DNA of 47,829 nt from Candidatus Magasanikiibacteriota bacterium (GCA_016189025.1 JACPGS010000024.1:1-47829), one strand, 5' to 3'; shown: positions 6,592 through 14,378, counted from the stretch's first letter. Notes: generated by a model not told the origin, from the sequence alone. Program-made: numbers and translations.

Positions 6592-6592
6592 T

Positions 6593-6733
6593 ATGAAAAA
6601 TTACGCTTCGCGCGCGCGCCGGGGGCGGGTGGCCTACCGCACGCCCAGCCGGTGGCTCTCGGGCCGGCCCGAGCAGTTCAAGCGGTTGCCGAATACTAAA
6701 TTACCGATAAGCAAGCGATACCGTAGCGTTTAG
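6593..6733 (+). CDS. Small very basic protein, doubtful
   Basis: This is a 46-residue frame beginning MKNYASRARRGRVAYRTPSR with about 12 Arg/Lys, no cysteines and no hydrophobic stretch. It starts 1 base after element R3 copy 2, and no ribosome binding site is visible. The composition would suit a nucleic-acid-binding peptide, but I do not recognise it, and it could be a chance frame in GC-rich DNA. Confidence 0.3.
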   Translation: MKNYASRARRGRVAYRTPSRWLSGRPEQFKRLPNTKLPISKRYRSV

Positions 6734-6766
6734 TAGTTAATTTGTTTATTCTTAAATGCTAAGCAT

Positions 6767-7456
6767 ATGCCAGAGAGAGAAAATATCCCTTCCGCTGATG
6801 AACAAGCAGGGATTGGCGCAGATGAAGACACTAAACAAGAAGCAGCGCCGCTAGGAATGAGGGAAGGGGGGCGCGAGCAGGGGGAAGCCGGCGAAGCGGA
6901 AGATACAATTCAGGAAGAAGCGCCGTGGGCGATGAGGGTAGAGGAACCGACAAGGCCCGATATTAGCGATGAGCCAACCGCATTGCTGGCGGGCGCAGCT
7001 TTTGAGCGGGGCGAGAGGGCAGGCATGCAGGAATTATACGATAAACAAATTGCTGATGCGGTTGCTCGTTCCGATGATTTGGGTTCCCTGGCGCGTAATT
7101 TAGCTGCTGCCCAAAAAACTGCCGAACGCCTAGGCACAGAATTCAAAGATAAGATTGACCGTAGCATAGAGTCGTTAAACGTTTTAGTCTCTTTGTTAAA
7201 GCGGGAAGTATTGCCTAACCAGCAGATTAAAATTGATGTTCTGTTGCAGCATATAACTAGAACTAGCGGATTGCGGACTCGCGCCACGGATTTGACTACT
7301 GCCGCTTTAGCTGCTAAGCGCGCGCCAGGTAGCGAAGAACCTACGGCGATTACCGGAGCTCAAGAGCCGACAGTAGTGGTGGCGCCATTAGCAAAACCAG
7401 GCCAGCCAGGCCGGCCTGGTTTATTGAGTAGAATTAGAAAGGGGTTAGGATTTTAG
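6767..7456 (+). CDS. Hypothetical acidic, partly helical soluble protein
   Basis: The protein has 229 residues. Residues 1-75 are low-complexity and acidic (many Glu, Gly, Ala, Pro), residues 80-185 look helical, with heptad-like spacing of Leu/Ile (DLGSLARNLAAAQKTAERLG and SIESLNVLVSLLKREVL), and the tail is Pro/Gly rich, ending in a basic amphipathic RIRKGLGF. There is no signal peptide or cysteine. Codon use is more AT-rich than the neighbours. It lies 4 bases before pyrH, so the two may be cotranscribed. No family was recognised. Confidence 0.55.
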   Translation: MPERENIPSADEQAGIGADEDTKQEAAPLGMREGGREQGEAGEAEDTIQEEAPWAMRVEEPTRPDISDEPTALLAGAAFERGERAGMQELYDKQIADAVARSDDLGSLARNLAAAQKTAERLGTEFKDKIDRSIESLNVLVSLLKREVLPNQQIKIDVLLQHITRTSGLRTRATDLTTAALAAKRAPGSEEPTAITGAQEPTVVVAPLAKPGQPGRPGLLSRIRKGLGF

Positions 7457-7460
7457 TTTT

Positions 7461-8144
7461 GTGAATAAATACAAAATTATTTCCGTCGGCGGCTCTATTA
7501 TTATTCCGGAGAGCGGATTTGATGTTGGGTTTCTGAAAAAATTCCGCGCTTTGCTGATTAAGCGGGTGCGCGCCGGCGACCGGTTGGTGCTGGTAGTCGG
7601 CGGCGGCGCCACCTGCCGGGCTTATCAAGAAGCCGCGCGACGGGCAGTAAAGTTAACTGCTACTGACCTGGATTGGATTGGTATTAAATCCACGGTGCTT
7701 AATGCCGAGTTTGTCCGGTGTCTATTTAAGGAGTATGCTCACCCCGAGGTAATCTCCCGGCCGCGGCGTCGTTTAGTTGCCGGTAAACCAATTATTGTCG
7801 CCAGCGGCTGGCAGCCCGGGCACTCTACTGATCACGACGCGGTGTTATTGGCGCGGGCGTACGGCGCTAAAGAAATTATCAACCTCTCCAATACCGATTA
7901 TGTTTACGACCGCGACCCCCGGCGTTTTCCGGCGGCGCGTAAATTGATGCAAATTTCCTGGCGCGAGTTTCGCCGTCTAGTGGGAAGCCGCTGGACCCCG
8001 GGCGCCAATCTGCCATTTGACCCAGTGGCGGCGCGGCACGCCGCCCGCCTTGGGCTTACCGTCAAGTTTGTTAAAGGCACGAATCTTCCGGCCGTGGCCC
8101 GGGCCTTGACGGAACGTAAATTCCGTGGTACAATAATTTCATGA
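7461..8144 (+). CDS. pyrH: UMP kinase
   Basis: This amino acid kinase-fold enzyme phosphorylates UMP to UDP. The N-terminal KIISVGGSIIIP and VLVVGGGATCR are the phosphate-binding loops; HSTDHDAVLLARAYGAKEIINLSNTDYVYDRDP holds the nucleotide and ATP-binding part, and LPFDPVAARHAARLGLTVKFVKG closes the fold. At 227 residues it is the short form common in archaea and Patescibacteria. The start is GTG at 7461, fixed by similarity and the upstream stop. It supplies UDP, which ndk in the same window converts to UTP. Confidence 0.9.
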   Translation: MNKYKIISVGGSIIIPESGFDVGFLKKFRALLIKRVRAGDRLVLVVGGGATCRAYQEAARRAVKLTATDLDWIGIKSTVLNAEFVRCLFKEYAHPEVISRPRRRLVAGKPIIVASGWQPGHSTDHDAVLLARAYGAKEIINLSNTDYVYDRDPRRFPAARKLMQISWREFRRLVGSRWTPGANLPFDPVAARHAARLGLTVKFVKGTNLPAVARALTERKFRGTIIS

Positions 8145-8220
8145 AAACCATTTATTTTGGTAATTTGAATAATAATCGCCCCGCCTGCGGGAGTTAGTTT
8201 GCTGTTTCCTAACAAACTCA

Positions 8221-8247
8221 CCCCGCTTCCCTGGCGGGGGTTATTTT
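8221..8247 (+). terminator. Terminator after pyrH
   Basis: The stem CCCCGC (8221-8226) pairs with GCGGGG (8234-8239), followed by TTATTTTTT. It ends 1 base before the tRNA-Asn gene, so the tRNA needs a promoter within or just before this stem. Confidence 0.6.
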
Positions 8248-8248
8248 T

Positions 8249-8320
8249 TCCTGGGTAGTTTAATGGTAAAACGCCGCGCTGTTAACGCGGTTACTGCAGG
8301 TTCGATTCCTGCCCCAGGAG
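8249..8320 (+). tRNA. tRNA-Asn (GTT)
   Basis: A 72-nt cloverleaf: acceptor TCCTGGG pairs with CCCAGGA, the D arm contains TAATGGTAA, the anticodon stem CCGCG/CGCGG holds GTT at 8281-8283, and the T arm GCAGG-TTCGATT-CCTGC is intact. CCA is not encoded. Confidence 0.95.
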
Positions 8321-8323
8321 CGC

Positions 8324-8360
8324 GTTTAAAAAACCGAGCTAGTCGCTCGGTTTTTTAAAC
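8324..8360. terminator. Perfect bidirectional terminator after tRNA-Asn
   Basis: A 16-bp perfect stem (8324-8339 with 8345-8360) has GTTTAAAAAACCGAGC as its left arm. It carries an A-run and a T-run on either side and serves both tRNA-Asn and the minus-strand zinc-ribbon gene. Confidence 0.85.
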
Positions 8361-8368
8361 TTTTACCG

Positions 8369-8515
8369 CTACTCCTTTGGCGCCTCTACCGCCTCCACTC
8401 GTAAAAGTTTTTTGCATCTCTTACAGCGAATGGTAATTGGCCCGGTATTACCTGGTCTAAGCGTATACCCTAACTCATTCATGGTATTGCAGGCAGCGCA
8501 TTTTTGCTCTTTCAT
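8369..8515 (-). CDS. Small zinc-ribbon protein
   Basis: This 48-residue protein carries CAAC near the N terminus and CKRC near the C terminus, a zinc-ribbon arrangement with a 21-residue spacing. The frame is open back to 8605, with ATG options at 8605, 8554 and 8515; the last is chosen because the ribbon starts there and the upstream residues are tyrosine-rich and not family-like. TTGACT lies upstream near 8571-8566 as a possible -35. Its role is unknown; such ribbons often bind RNA or protein. Confidence 0.6.
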   Translation of the reverse strand: MKEQKCAACNTMNELGYTLRPGNTGPITIRCKRCKKLLRVEAVEAPKE

Positions 8516-8668
8516 ATGCTGGTAATAAGGAATATACTGGTAGTATGCGCTCATTAGACAATTAGTCAAGGGCAAGCGAGCAAAACCCGCGCCCTGGCCG
8601 GCCATTGTTTTATATTTAAGAATAGGTTACCATTAACTATCTGACGATATTAATTAAGGAAATATAGT

Positions 8669-9250
8669 ATGAAAAATTTTCACCGAGATAGCCGACCAGG
8701 CGGAAATAGGAATTTCAAAAAGAGAGGATTTGGCGGGGGCAGAGATTCCGGCCGGCCCTTGATGCATCAAGCAATTTGCGCGGAGTGCGACAAAGCATGC
8801 CAGGTGCCGTTTAAACCAACCGGCGACCGAGCCGTTTTTTGCCGTGACTGTTTTGAACGGAGAGGAAGCCCGGGGCAAGGGGGACCAAGAGACAATCATC
8901 AGCGCCGGACTAGTTTTGAGGATAAACGAATGTTTGCGGCAGTATGCAGCAAATGCGGAAACCGTTGTGAAGTTCCGTTTCGTCCGGTTGACGGCAAGCC
9001 GGTATTTTGTAAGCAATGTTTTGATCAAGGCGGCAAGGCCGGCGCGGGGAAAGGCGCCGATCAATTTACAGGCCAGTGGGAAATTTTGAACGCCAAACTT
9101 GATAGAATTTTAATCGCCCTGACTCCCGCTGCGGCAGAAACTGTTCCCGAGGAAAAGATGGTAACCGGAGTAAAGGAGCCGAACGGTAAAATTGCGGCGG
9201 CTAACACTAAGGCTGGTGGCAAAAAAGCAGGGATAAAGAAAAAGAAATAA
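8669..9250 (+). CDS. Tandem CxxC zinc-binding domain protein
   Basis: This 193-residue protein has two copies of one zinc module: residues 37-62 with CAEC-x17-CRDCF and residues 91-117 with CSKC-x17-CKQCF, each with a central VPF(K/R)P. The N terminus is Arg/Gly-rich (RDSRPGGNRNF, GFGGGRD), like RNA-binding tails, and the C terminus ends in a lysine run. This CxxC...VPF.P...CxxCF module is common in Patescibacteria proteins of unknown role. The composition suggests a nucleic-acid-binding protein; that is inference. Confidence 0.75.
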   Translation: MKNFHRDSRPGGNRNFKKRGFGGGRDSGRPLMHQAICAECDKACQVPFKPTGDRAVFCRDCFERRGSPGQGGPRDNHQRRTSFEDKRMFAAVCSKCGNRCEVPFRPVDGKPVFCKQCFDQGGKAGAGKGADQFTGQWEILNAKLDRILIALTPAAAETVPEEKMVTGVKEPNGKIAAANTKAGGKKAGIKKKK

Positions 9251-9302
9251 GAAAAAATAATAACCCCCCCAGGAGCCAGCCGACAGCAGCGCCCGACGTT
9301 GC

Positions 9303-9331
9303 TTTACGCCGCCCCAGATGGGGAGTATAAT
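9303..9331 (+). promoter_or_regulatory. Promoter giving a probably leaderless transcript
   Basis: TTTACG (9303-9308), 17 bases, TATAAT (9326-9331). The start ATG at 9339 is 7 bases after the -10 box, so transcription should begin at or next to the start codon. Confidence 0.6.
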
Positions 9332-9338
9332 AATACCC

Positions 9339-10022
9339 ATGAGATACCGGCATAAATTGTTGTTAGGAGTTTCGCTTCCCGTGCTTGCCTGGCTGGGCGG
9401 TTTTTTGGTTTTGAGTTCTCCCCCCCAAATCGCTAACAATTTGGTTTCTTTATTCATTTCTCCTCCGGCCGGAGTATTTTTTATTGATAAGAATTTTACG
9501 GTGGCTCTTAATTTAAAAGCTAAATCCAGCATCAATGCCGCGGAAGCCGCCTTAACCTTTAACCCAGAAACCGTTGAAGTCGTTAGCATCGCCAAAGAAA
9601 ATTCTATTTTTAGCTTATGGCTTAAAGAACCAGCTTTTTCTAATGTATCGGGATCAGTTGAATTCGCCGGCCTGGCGCCCAACGGCTACCAAGGAATTGG
9701 TAAACTTTTTACCATTACCTTTAAGCCCAAAAAAGCCGGCAGCACTGCTTTAGCTTTTTCTCGCGCTTCGGTCTTGGCTAATGACGGAGCGGGGACGGAA
9801 ATTCTTAAGGAAACCATCGGGGCATCCTTTACCCTAAAAAGCCAAGACATCGTGCCGGCGGATTTTAATAATGACGGAGAAGTCAACCTCCAGGATATCA
9901 GCATTCTGTTAAGTTATTGGAGCAGCCGACGTAGCGCCCGATATCGCTCTACTTATGACCTTAATCAAGACGGCGAAATTAATCTAGTTGATATCAGCAT
10001 TTTATTAAATCAGGCCAAATAG
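9339..10022 (+). CDS. Cohesin-domain protein with C-terminal dockerin repeats
   Basis: This 227-residue exported protein has a hydrophobic N-terminal segment (residues 7-25), a cohesin-type beta domain (about 40-160, with FTVALNLKAKSSINAAEAALTFNPETVEV and GIGKLFTITFKP), and two dockerin-I calcium loops, DFNNDGEVNLQDISILLSYW and DLNQDGEINLVDISILL (about 175-225). Cohesin and dockerin normally sit on different proteins and bind each other; here one chain has both, as seen in many Patescibacteria. It probably acts at the cell surface, perhaps self-associating. The ATG at 9339 is preferred to 9318 since the -10 box lies between them. Confidence 0.85.
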   Translation: MRYRHKLLLGVSLPVLAWLGGFLVLSSPPQIANNLVSLFISPPAGVFFIDKNFTVALNLKAKSSINAAEAALTFNPETVEVVSIAKENSIFSLWLKEPAFSNVSGSVEFAGLAPNGYQGIGKLFTITFKPKKAGSTALAFSRASVLANDGAGTEILKETIGASFTLKSQDIVPADFNNDGEVNLQDISILLSYWSSRRSARYRSTYDLNQDGEINLVDISILLNQAK

Positions 10023-10046
10023 GAAACATTTATCCCCACCCCGGCC

Positions 10047-10075
10047 TTGACTGATGGGGAGGAGTTTAGTATCAT
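10047..10075 (+). promoter_or_regulatory. Promoter of the rplJ-rplL operon
   Basis: TTGACT (10047-10052), 17 bases, TATCAT (10070-10075). It lies immediately upstream of the L10 leader, giving a leader of about 160 bases before rplJ. Confidence 0.7.
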
Positions 10076-10076
10076 T

Positions 10077-10145
10077 GGCCTTGCCATAGACAGCAGGTTC
10101 CCGACCAGGGATTAAATATCCTGCCGAGGTAAACTAGACAAGGTC
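10077..10145 (+). promoter_or_regulatory. Ribosomal protein L10 leader (autoregulatory RNA)
   Basis: The closing stem GGCCTTG (10077-10083) pairs with CAAGGTC (10139-10145). Inside are the hallmark blocks TAGACAGCAGG and TCCTGCCGAGGT, which form the kink-turn-containing site bound by L10(L12)4 in many bacteria. Free L10-L12 complex is expected to bind here and lower operon expression. An attenuator-like hairpin follows at 10217. Confidence 0.85.
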
Positions 10146-10216
10146 ATTTTGACCCCGACTAAGTCGGAGCTCATGATGACACTGAATCTTTAGGTCGAAG
10201 TTACCGAAATTATCAG

Positions 10217-10238
10217 TCTGTGGAAACACAGATTTTTT
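10217..10238 (+). terminator. Attenuator-type hairpin just before rplJ
   Basis: The perfect stem TCTGTG/CACAGA (10217-10222 with 10227-10232) has a GAAA tetraloop and is followed by six T residues, ending 2 bases before the rplJ start codon. The position between the L10 leader and the gene suggests premature termination as the control step. Confidence 0.7.
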
Positions 10239-10240
10239 GT

Positions 10241-10765
10241 ATGCCCAAAACCAAACAGCAGAAACAAGCGACGGTGCAGGCGTTGCGCACGGGACTCGCC
10301 GCGGCGCCGGGCGTGGTGTTTGCCAATTTCCAAGGGTTGTCGGTAGCCAAGCTGGAGGAGCTGCGCCGGCAGGCGCGTTTGTCCGGCATAAAAGTGTTAG
10401 TAGCCAAAAAGACCATTTTGCGCCGCGCCCTGGAGGAAAGCGACATCCGAGGAGTAGCGGTGGATGATTGGAGCGGCGGCGTGGCCACCTTTTTCGGCTC
10501 CGCCGATGAAGTAGCGCCGGCCCAGGTGGTGGCGACTTTCGCCAAAACTCACGAAGTAGTGCGCATTTTCGGCGGCATGCGGGAAGGGAAGTTTATTGAT
10601 GAGGCCGCCGTGAAGTATCTAGCCAGCATTCCGGGTCGCGCGGAGCTATTAAGCAGACTCGTGGGGTCGCTGCAGTCGCCGCTTGCCGGATTAGCGGCAG
10701 TGCTCTCGGGCACCTTGCGCAATTTCGTCGGCGTGCTCGGTAATATTCAAAAAGCTAAAGCGTAA
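10241..10765 (+). CDS. rplJ: Large ribosomal subunit protein uL10
   Basis: This 174-residue protein forms the stalk base of the 50S subunit and carries L7/L12 dimers on its C-terminal helix. It shows the family core MPKTKQQKQATVQALRTGL, FANFQGLSVAKLEELRRQ, and KVLVAKKTILRRAL, with a C-terminal helix (LAAVLSGTLRNFVGVLGNIQ). The ATG at 10241 is used because the attenuator hairpin occupies the region before it; an upstream in-frame ATG at 10220 would lie inside that hairpin. It is cotranscribed with rplL, 79 bases downstream. Confidence 0.95.
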   Translation: MPKTKQQKQATVQALRTGLAAAPGVVFANFQGLSVAKLEELRRQARLSGIKVLVAKKTILRRALEESDIRGVAVDDWSGGVATFFGSADEVAPAQVVATFAKTHEVVRIFGGMREGKFIDEAAVKYLASIPGRAELLSRLVGSLQSPLAGLAAVLSGTLRNFVGVLGNIQKAKA

Positions 10766-10844
10766 AGATGATGCGAACCCGCATTTAGGCGAATCTACGA
10801 AGATGCGGATAGAGTTCAGTTTACTCACCTAATCTAATTAAAAT

Positions 10845-11252
10845 ATGTCCGAAGAAGCCAAAGTAGTGGAGGTTCCCGAAAAATTCAAAGCGCTGGTGGA
10901 GACGATTGAGAAAATGTCCGTGCTGGACTTGGCGGAACTGGTTAAAATTCTGGAGGGTAAGTTCGGCGTATCCGCGGCGGCGCCGGCGATGATGATGGCG
11001 GCGTCCGCGGCCGGGGCCGCGGCACCAGCGGCCGAGGAAAAGAGCGAGTTTGACGTGGAGCTGACCGAGGCCGGCGCCAACAAAATTAATGTCATTAAGG
11101 CGGTAAAGGAAATAACCGGACTCGGTCTGGCAGACGCCAAGGCGCTGGTAGACGGCGCGCCCAAAGTAATTAAGACCGGCGTTAAAAAAGCCGATGCCGA
11201 AGCGATGAAGAAGAAGCTTGAGGAAGCGGGTGGCAAAGTGACTCTAAAATAA
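10845..11252 (+). CDS. rplL: Large ribosomal subunit protein bL12 (L7/L12)
   Basis: This 135-residue stalk protein has an N-terminal dimerisation domain ([17 protein letters not shown]), an Ala/Met-rich hinge (about residues 44-66) and the C-terminal factor-binding domain ([20 protein letters not shown] through [15 protein letters not shown]). It recruits translation GTPases. It is the second gene of the rplJ-rplL operon; a small hairpin (CCGCAT with ATGCGG) sits in the gap. The usual neighbours rplK-rplA upstream and rpoB downstream are absent here. Confidence 0.97.
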   Translation: MSEEAKVVEVPEKFKALVETIEKMSVLDLAELVKILEGKFGVSAAAPAMMMAASAAGAAAPAAEEKSEFDVELTEAGANKINVIKAVKEITGLGLADAKALVDGAPKVIKTGVKKADAEAMKKKLEEAGGKVTLK

Positions 11253-11267
11253 ATCATAGATTTATTT

Positions 11268-11336
11268 TAGAGTCATCCTGAAGCCGCCACAGCGGCTGAA
11301 AGATCTAAACCCCGGCTAAGTCGGGGTCAGGATCTC
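11268..11336. repeat. Compound inverted repeat downstream of rplL
   Basis: The arms TCATCCTGA and TCAGGAT enclose two hairpins, GCCGC/GCGGC and CCCCG/CGGGG, giving a branched palindrome. It is noncoding and resembles short dispersed REP-like sequences. Confidence 0.5.
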
Positions 11337-11357
11337 TGGCTGATTGATTTAGATTAT

Positions 11358-11384
11358 AAAAACCCCGATTCAGTCGGGGTTTTT
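11358..11384. terminator. Convergent terminator between rplL and the PP2C-like gene
   Basis: The stem CCCCGA (11363-11368) pairs with TCGGGG (11374-11379), with an A-run before and a T-run after, so it can work on both strands. Confidence 0.8.
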
Positions 11385-13662
11385 AAATTGGCAGATCGAT
11401 CTTATATAACGTCTCCCCGTCCACCACGTAAGCCGTTTTGTTGGGTTCATCCACCACAAACGCCGCGGGCGCCGCGAATACCGGCGCGGTCAGCTGGGTT
11501 TTTAGCCGGCCGTCTTTGGCCAGAATAATCAGGCGCGGCGGGGCGGCGTCCAGCAAGTACAGGTAGTTTAGATCAGTGTAAGTATAAAGGCCGCGGGGGG
11601 CGCTGGCCCCCGGATTAAACAGCGGCGTAAAGGGCTGGGCCAACCCGCCGCTGAATTTAAGGATTTCCCCGGCCCGGGTAAGCAAAAACACGTCGCCGTC
11701 AATGGCCATCTCAATGGCGCTGTCTAGGGCCGGCGGCGTGAGTTTAAGCCAGGGGGCGCCGGGGGTAAAGCCGGCAGTGGTGCGGTCGTGCCGGTAAATT
11801 TGTTTGCTCCCGGCGCTAATGCTGTAGAGCCGGCGGTTGTAAACCAGCATACTGGCGGGCCCCGCCGGGTCGGGATAATTAATTGCCAGGGGTTTCAGCG
11901 ACCAGTCGGCCGGCAAGAGTTCCCAGAATTTCTTGTCGTCAGTAAACAGCGCCAGATAGTCCTGTTCTTTGGGCAGGGCGCTGCTCTGCGGCGGCCGGGG
12001 GAGGCCCGTCCGGCGCCGCTCGGCGGCGCGGCTGGTAAGATTATAGGTAAAAATATCGGGCGTGGAAGAAGCCAACGCCACCAGGGTGTTGCCGATCTTA
12101 AAGAGGCGCGTGAAAGCAGCGCCGCCCTCCCACCGGGTCAGAGCTATGGGCGCAACGGCGGTAATTTTGCGCGCCCGCGCGAATAGGGCAGTCAGGCGCT
12201 CCCACAGCTCTTCGCAAGTTTTTTTATTTTCCCGGCCCCGGCAGTTCAAGCTGGCATAAGTAGCCTCGGCGGCGGTTAATTCCTGAATTGCCAGCGCATC
12301 ATTTTGGTAAATGAGCGCCGAATCGGCGGCGGTGAGCTGCAGATTAAGGCGGTTAGCCGCTTCTTGTTGGGAAGCGGCTGCCAGGCGATTGAGTCTAGCC
12401 TGCCGCACGGTAAAGAGTCCCCCCAACAGAATCAGCGCCGCCAGGGCGGCAAATAGCATGGCCAGTTTAGTAAACAGCGGCAGGCCCCGCAGATGTTCGC
12501 GCCAGCCTCGCCATTCGCGCGACCAGGCCTCTACAATCGGGCGGCGGCGGCGGTGCAGGTTGGTGATGACAAAGAATAATAAGACGCTGCCGCGGGCAAG
12601 AGTAGCCAGGGCGGTGAAGAGCGCCCGGATTCCCCACCACAGGGCCTGTGCCAACATTTGCAGCATCCGGACCAGCGCGGCGAGGATTCGTTCCCCGGTT
12701 AATTTTTTGGTGAAAGGGCCGGTGGCTTTGCCGGCGAGGCGCGTTTGCAGATGAGGGGCGCGGATCGCCGCCGTCGGGGCCGGGTGGGGGTCGGCCGCGG
12801 CTGGCGCTTTGAGGTTAAAAACGGCCGCGGCGCCGAAAGTTTTTGTCGCCAGCGTCCGCAGTTTAGGCAGGAGTGAGGCCGACAGAGTAGCCTTGGTGCG
12901 TTCGGCAGTGGTAAACAGATTTTCCAGGGAAGCGGCGGAGCGGACGCGGTTGCCGGCCGCCGGGCCGCCTTTGGCGGCGCTGGCGGAAAGGTGCAGAATC
13001 AGCCCGCCGAACGAGGCGCTGTCCTGCAGCTCGCGCAATACCCGCTGCAGGTGATCGGCGCTTTGGCGCGCCGGCCGGGTGGTGATAATTTTCTGCAGGC
13101 GGTCGGCGGTGAAGTACAGTCCCACCTGGGGGGTGGCAAGCAGCAGATAATCATCCGGCCCCAGTTTGCCTTCAATCAGCTCGGAAAAAATCGCCGGGCG
13201 CTCCGGAGGGTTGCCCGCGGCGGAACCGGCCGGGCTGGTTTCCGCCAGGTTAAGCCGCTGGTAAATACCGGAGCGGTTTTTGTAACATAACAGGGCAAGC
13301 GGCGCGCCGCCGGTGGCGATGGCGATTAAAGGTTCGCGGATCGCTCCCACTACGCAGTGCAGGGTCGGCGCGTCTTGGCGCCAGGCGTAATTTTCCTGGT
13401 TGACCCGCGCCAGCGCCGCTTCCAGCGCGTTGCCGCCCGCGGGCAGGGGCAGCTCAAAAAAGGAATTTTCCAGGCTGTCAATCAGCGTTTGCAGGCGGGC
13501 GATGTCGCGCGTTTCGGCGCCGTTCAGTTCGGCAATGGCAAAAAAATACCCGCGCTCGCGCTCGGCCGCGGTAGACGGTTCGGTGAGGTGGAGGATAACG
13601 TGGGAAACTTTCTGGTTACCCCCCTCCACAAAGAATTCATTAAGATGCAGCGTTGCCTCCAT
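11383..13662 (-). CDS. Transmembrane protein: PP2C-like domain, two helices, C-terminal propeller
   Basis: The protein has 759 residues. Residues 1-230 resemble a PPM/PP2C-type phosphatase domain in outline (GYFFAIAELNG; TLHCVVGAIREPLIAIATGGAPLALLCY; KLGPDDYLLLATPQVGLY), but the aspartates that bind metal are not obvious, so it may be inactive. Hydrophobic helices lie near residues 340-368 and 399-418. A helical stretch (425-470) follows, and residues 490-759 form repeated beta segments consistent with a propeller, presumably outside the cell. This could pass a signal across the membrane or be a scaffold. Its promoter region is shared with the divergent gene at 13739. Confidence 0.65.
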   Translation of the reverse strand: MEATLHLNEFFVEGGNQKVSHVILHLTEPSTAAERERGYFFAIAELNGAETRDIARLQTLIDSLENSFFELPLPAGGNALEAALARVNQENYAWRQDAPTLHCVVGAIREPLIAIATGGAPLALLCYKNRSGIYQRLNLAETSPAGSAAGNPPERPAIFSELIEGKLGPDDYLLLATPQVGLYFTADRLQKIITTRPARQSADHLQRVLRELQDSASFGGLILHLSASAAKGGPAAGNRVRSAASLENLFTTAERTKATLSASLLPKLRTLATKTFGAAAVFNLKAPAAADPHPAPTAAIRAPHLQTRLAGKATGPFTKKLTGERILAALVRMLQMLAQALWWGIRALFTALATLARGSVLLFFVITNLHRRRRPIVEAWSREWRGWREHLRGLPLFTKLAMLFAALAALILLGGLFTVRQARLNRLAAASQQEAANRLNLQLTAADSALIYQNDALAIQELTAAEATYASLNCRGRENKKTCEELWERLTALFARARKITAVAPIALTRWEGGAAFTRLFKIGNTLVALASSTPDIFTYNLTSRAAERRRTGLPRPPQSSALPKEQDYLALFTDDKKFWELLPADWSLKPLAINYPDPAGPASMLVYNRRLYSISAGSKQIYRHDRTTAGFTPGAPWLKLTPPALDSAIEMAIDGDVFLLTRAGEILKFSGGLAQPFTPLFNPGASAPRGLYTYTDLNYLYLLDAAPPRLIILAKDGRLKTQLTAPVFAAPAAFVVDEPNKTAYVVDGETLYKIDLPI

Positions 13663-13673
13663 AAGTCAGAATT

Positions 13674-13702
13674 TTGACTACTCTAGTCCTCTCCAGTATA
13701 CT
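13674..13702. promoter_or_regulatory. Promoter for the gene at 13739; shared -10 with the divergent gene
   Basis: TTGACT (13674-13679), 17 bases, TATACT (13697-13702) on the plus strand. The -10 is part of the palindrome AGTATACT (13695-13702), which also gives a TATACT on the minus strand upstream of the gene starting at 13662, with TTGGAC 18 bases further as a possible -35. Confidence 0.7.
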
Positions 13703-13738
13703 ATATTCAGCCGGCAAAGTCCAACCGGCATTCAGGTG

Positions 13739-14365
13739 ATGCCGGGCACCGTAACCGCTTTTCCCAGTATGCTTGAACACTTTTTTGGTTCAACGGCGCG
13801 CGTTAAATTGTTACGACTGTTGTTTCGCCAGCCGGAGCGGGTATTTTACCTGCGCGAACTGGCCCGCGCCGCCGGTTTGCCGCTGAATGCCGTGCGCCGC
13901 GAAGTTTTGCGTCTGTCCGCCGTGGAGCTGCTGCAGCCGGTCTCCGGCGGGGCGCGGCCGGAGGGTGGGGTAGCATCGGCGCGCGTTAAATATTTTCGCC
14001 TTAATACCGAGGCGCTGGTCTACCCCGAATTAGCGGCGCTCCTGGCCAAAGCCGAGCGGTGGGAGGAGCAGGTGTTTGTCCATAATCTGCGCGAGCGGGG
14101 CGGCCAGGTAAAACTCCTCCTGCTTTCCGGGGTATTTACCGGCGCGCCCGAAGCGCCTACCGATTTATTAATTGTCGGGCGTCTGAAGCCGCTGGCTATC
14201 ACTCGCCTGATCCGCGCGCACGAGGCTGCCACCGGCAAAACCATCCGTTATACTCTGCTTACCGAGGCTGAATTCCATGACCGGCGCGAACTGGGCGACA
14301 AGTTCCTCTACGGCGCTCTGGAGAGCAAGCATCTGATGGCGGTGAATGAGTATGCGATTAGTTAG
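13739..14365 (+). CDS. Winged-helix protein with nucleotidyltransferase-like C-terminal region
   Basis: The protein is 208 residues from the ATG at 13739, or 198 if ATG 13769 (MLEHFFGST) is used. The N-terminal part, ARVKLLRLLFRQPERVFYLRELARAAGLPLNAVRREVLRL, is a winged-helix DNA-binding domain. The C-terminal half (VKLLLLSGVFTGAPEAPTDLLIVGRLKP) has the outline of a nucleotidyltransferase fold without the GS..D.D catalytic set, so it is probably non-catalytic. This combination recurs in Patescibacteria and may be a transcription regulator. It is followed at once by R1 copy C. Confidence 0.75.
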   Translation: MPGTVTAFPSMLEHFFGSTARVKLLRLLFRQPERVFYLRELARAAGLPLNAVRREVLRLSAVELLQPVSGGARPEGGVASARVKYFRLNTEALVYPELAALLAKAERWEEQVFVHNLRERGGQVKLLLLSGVFTGAPEAPTDLLIVGRLKPLAITRLIRAHEAATGKTIRYTLLTEAEFHDRRELGDKFLYGALESKHLMAVNEYAIS

Positions 14366-14378
14366 TTGTTTGTTAGTT

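Noticed and set aside
6506-6592. Extension of the small basic ORF upstream through element R3
   Set aside because: The extension is the translated inverted repeat itself and has no independent support.
8160-8240. Riboswitch or leader RNA between pyrH and tRNA-Asn
   Set aside because: Only a terminator-like stem and weak GTTTG/CAAAC pairing are visible; no gene follows that it could regulate except the tRNA.
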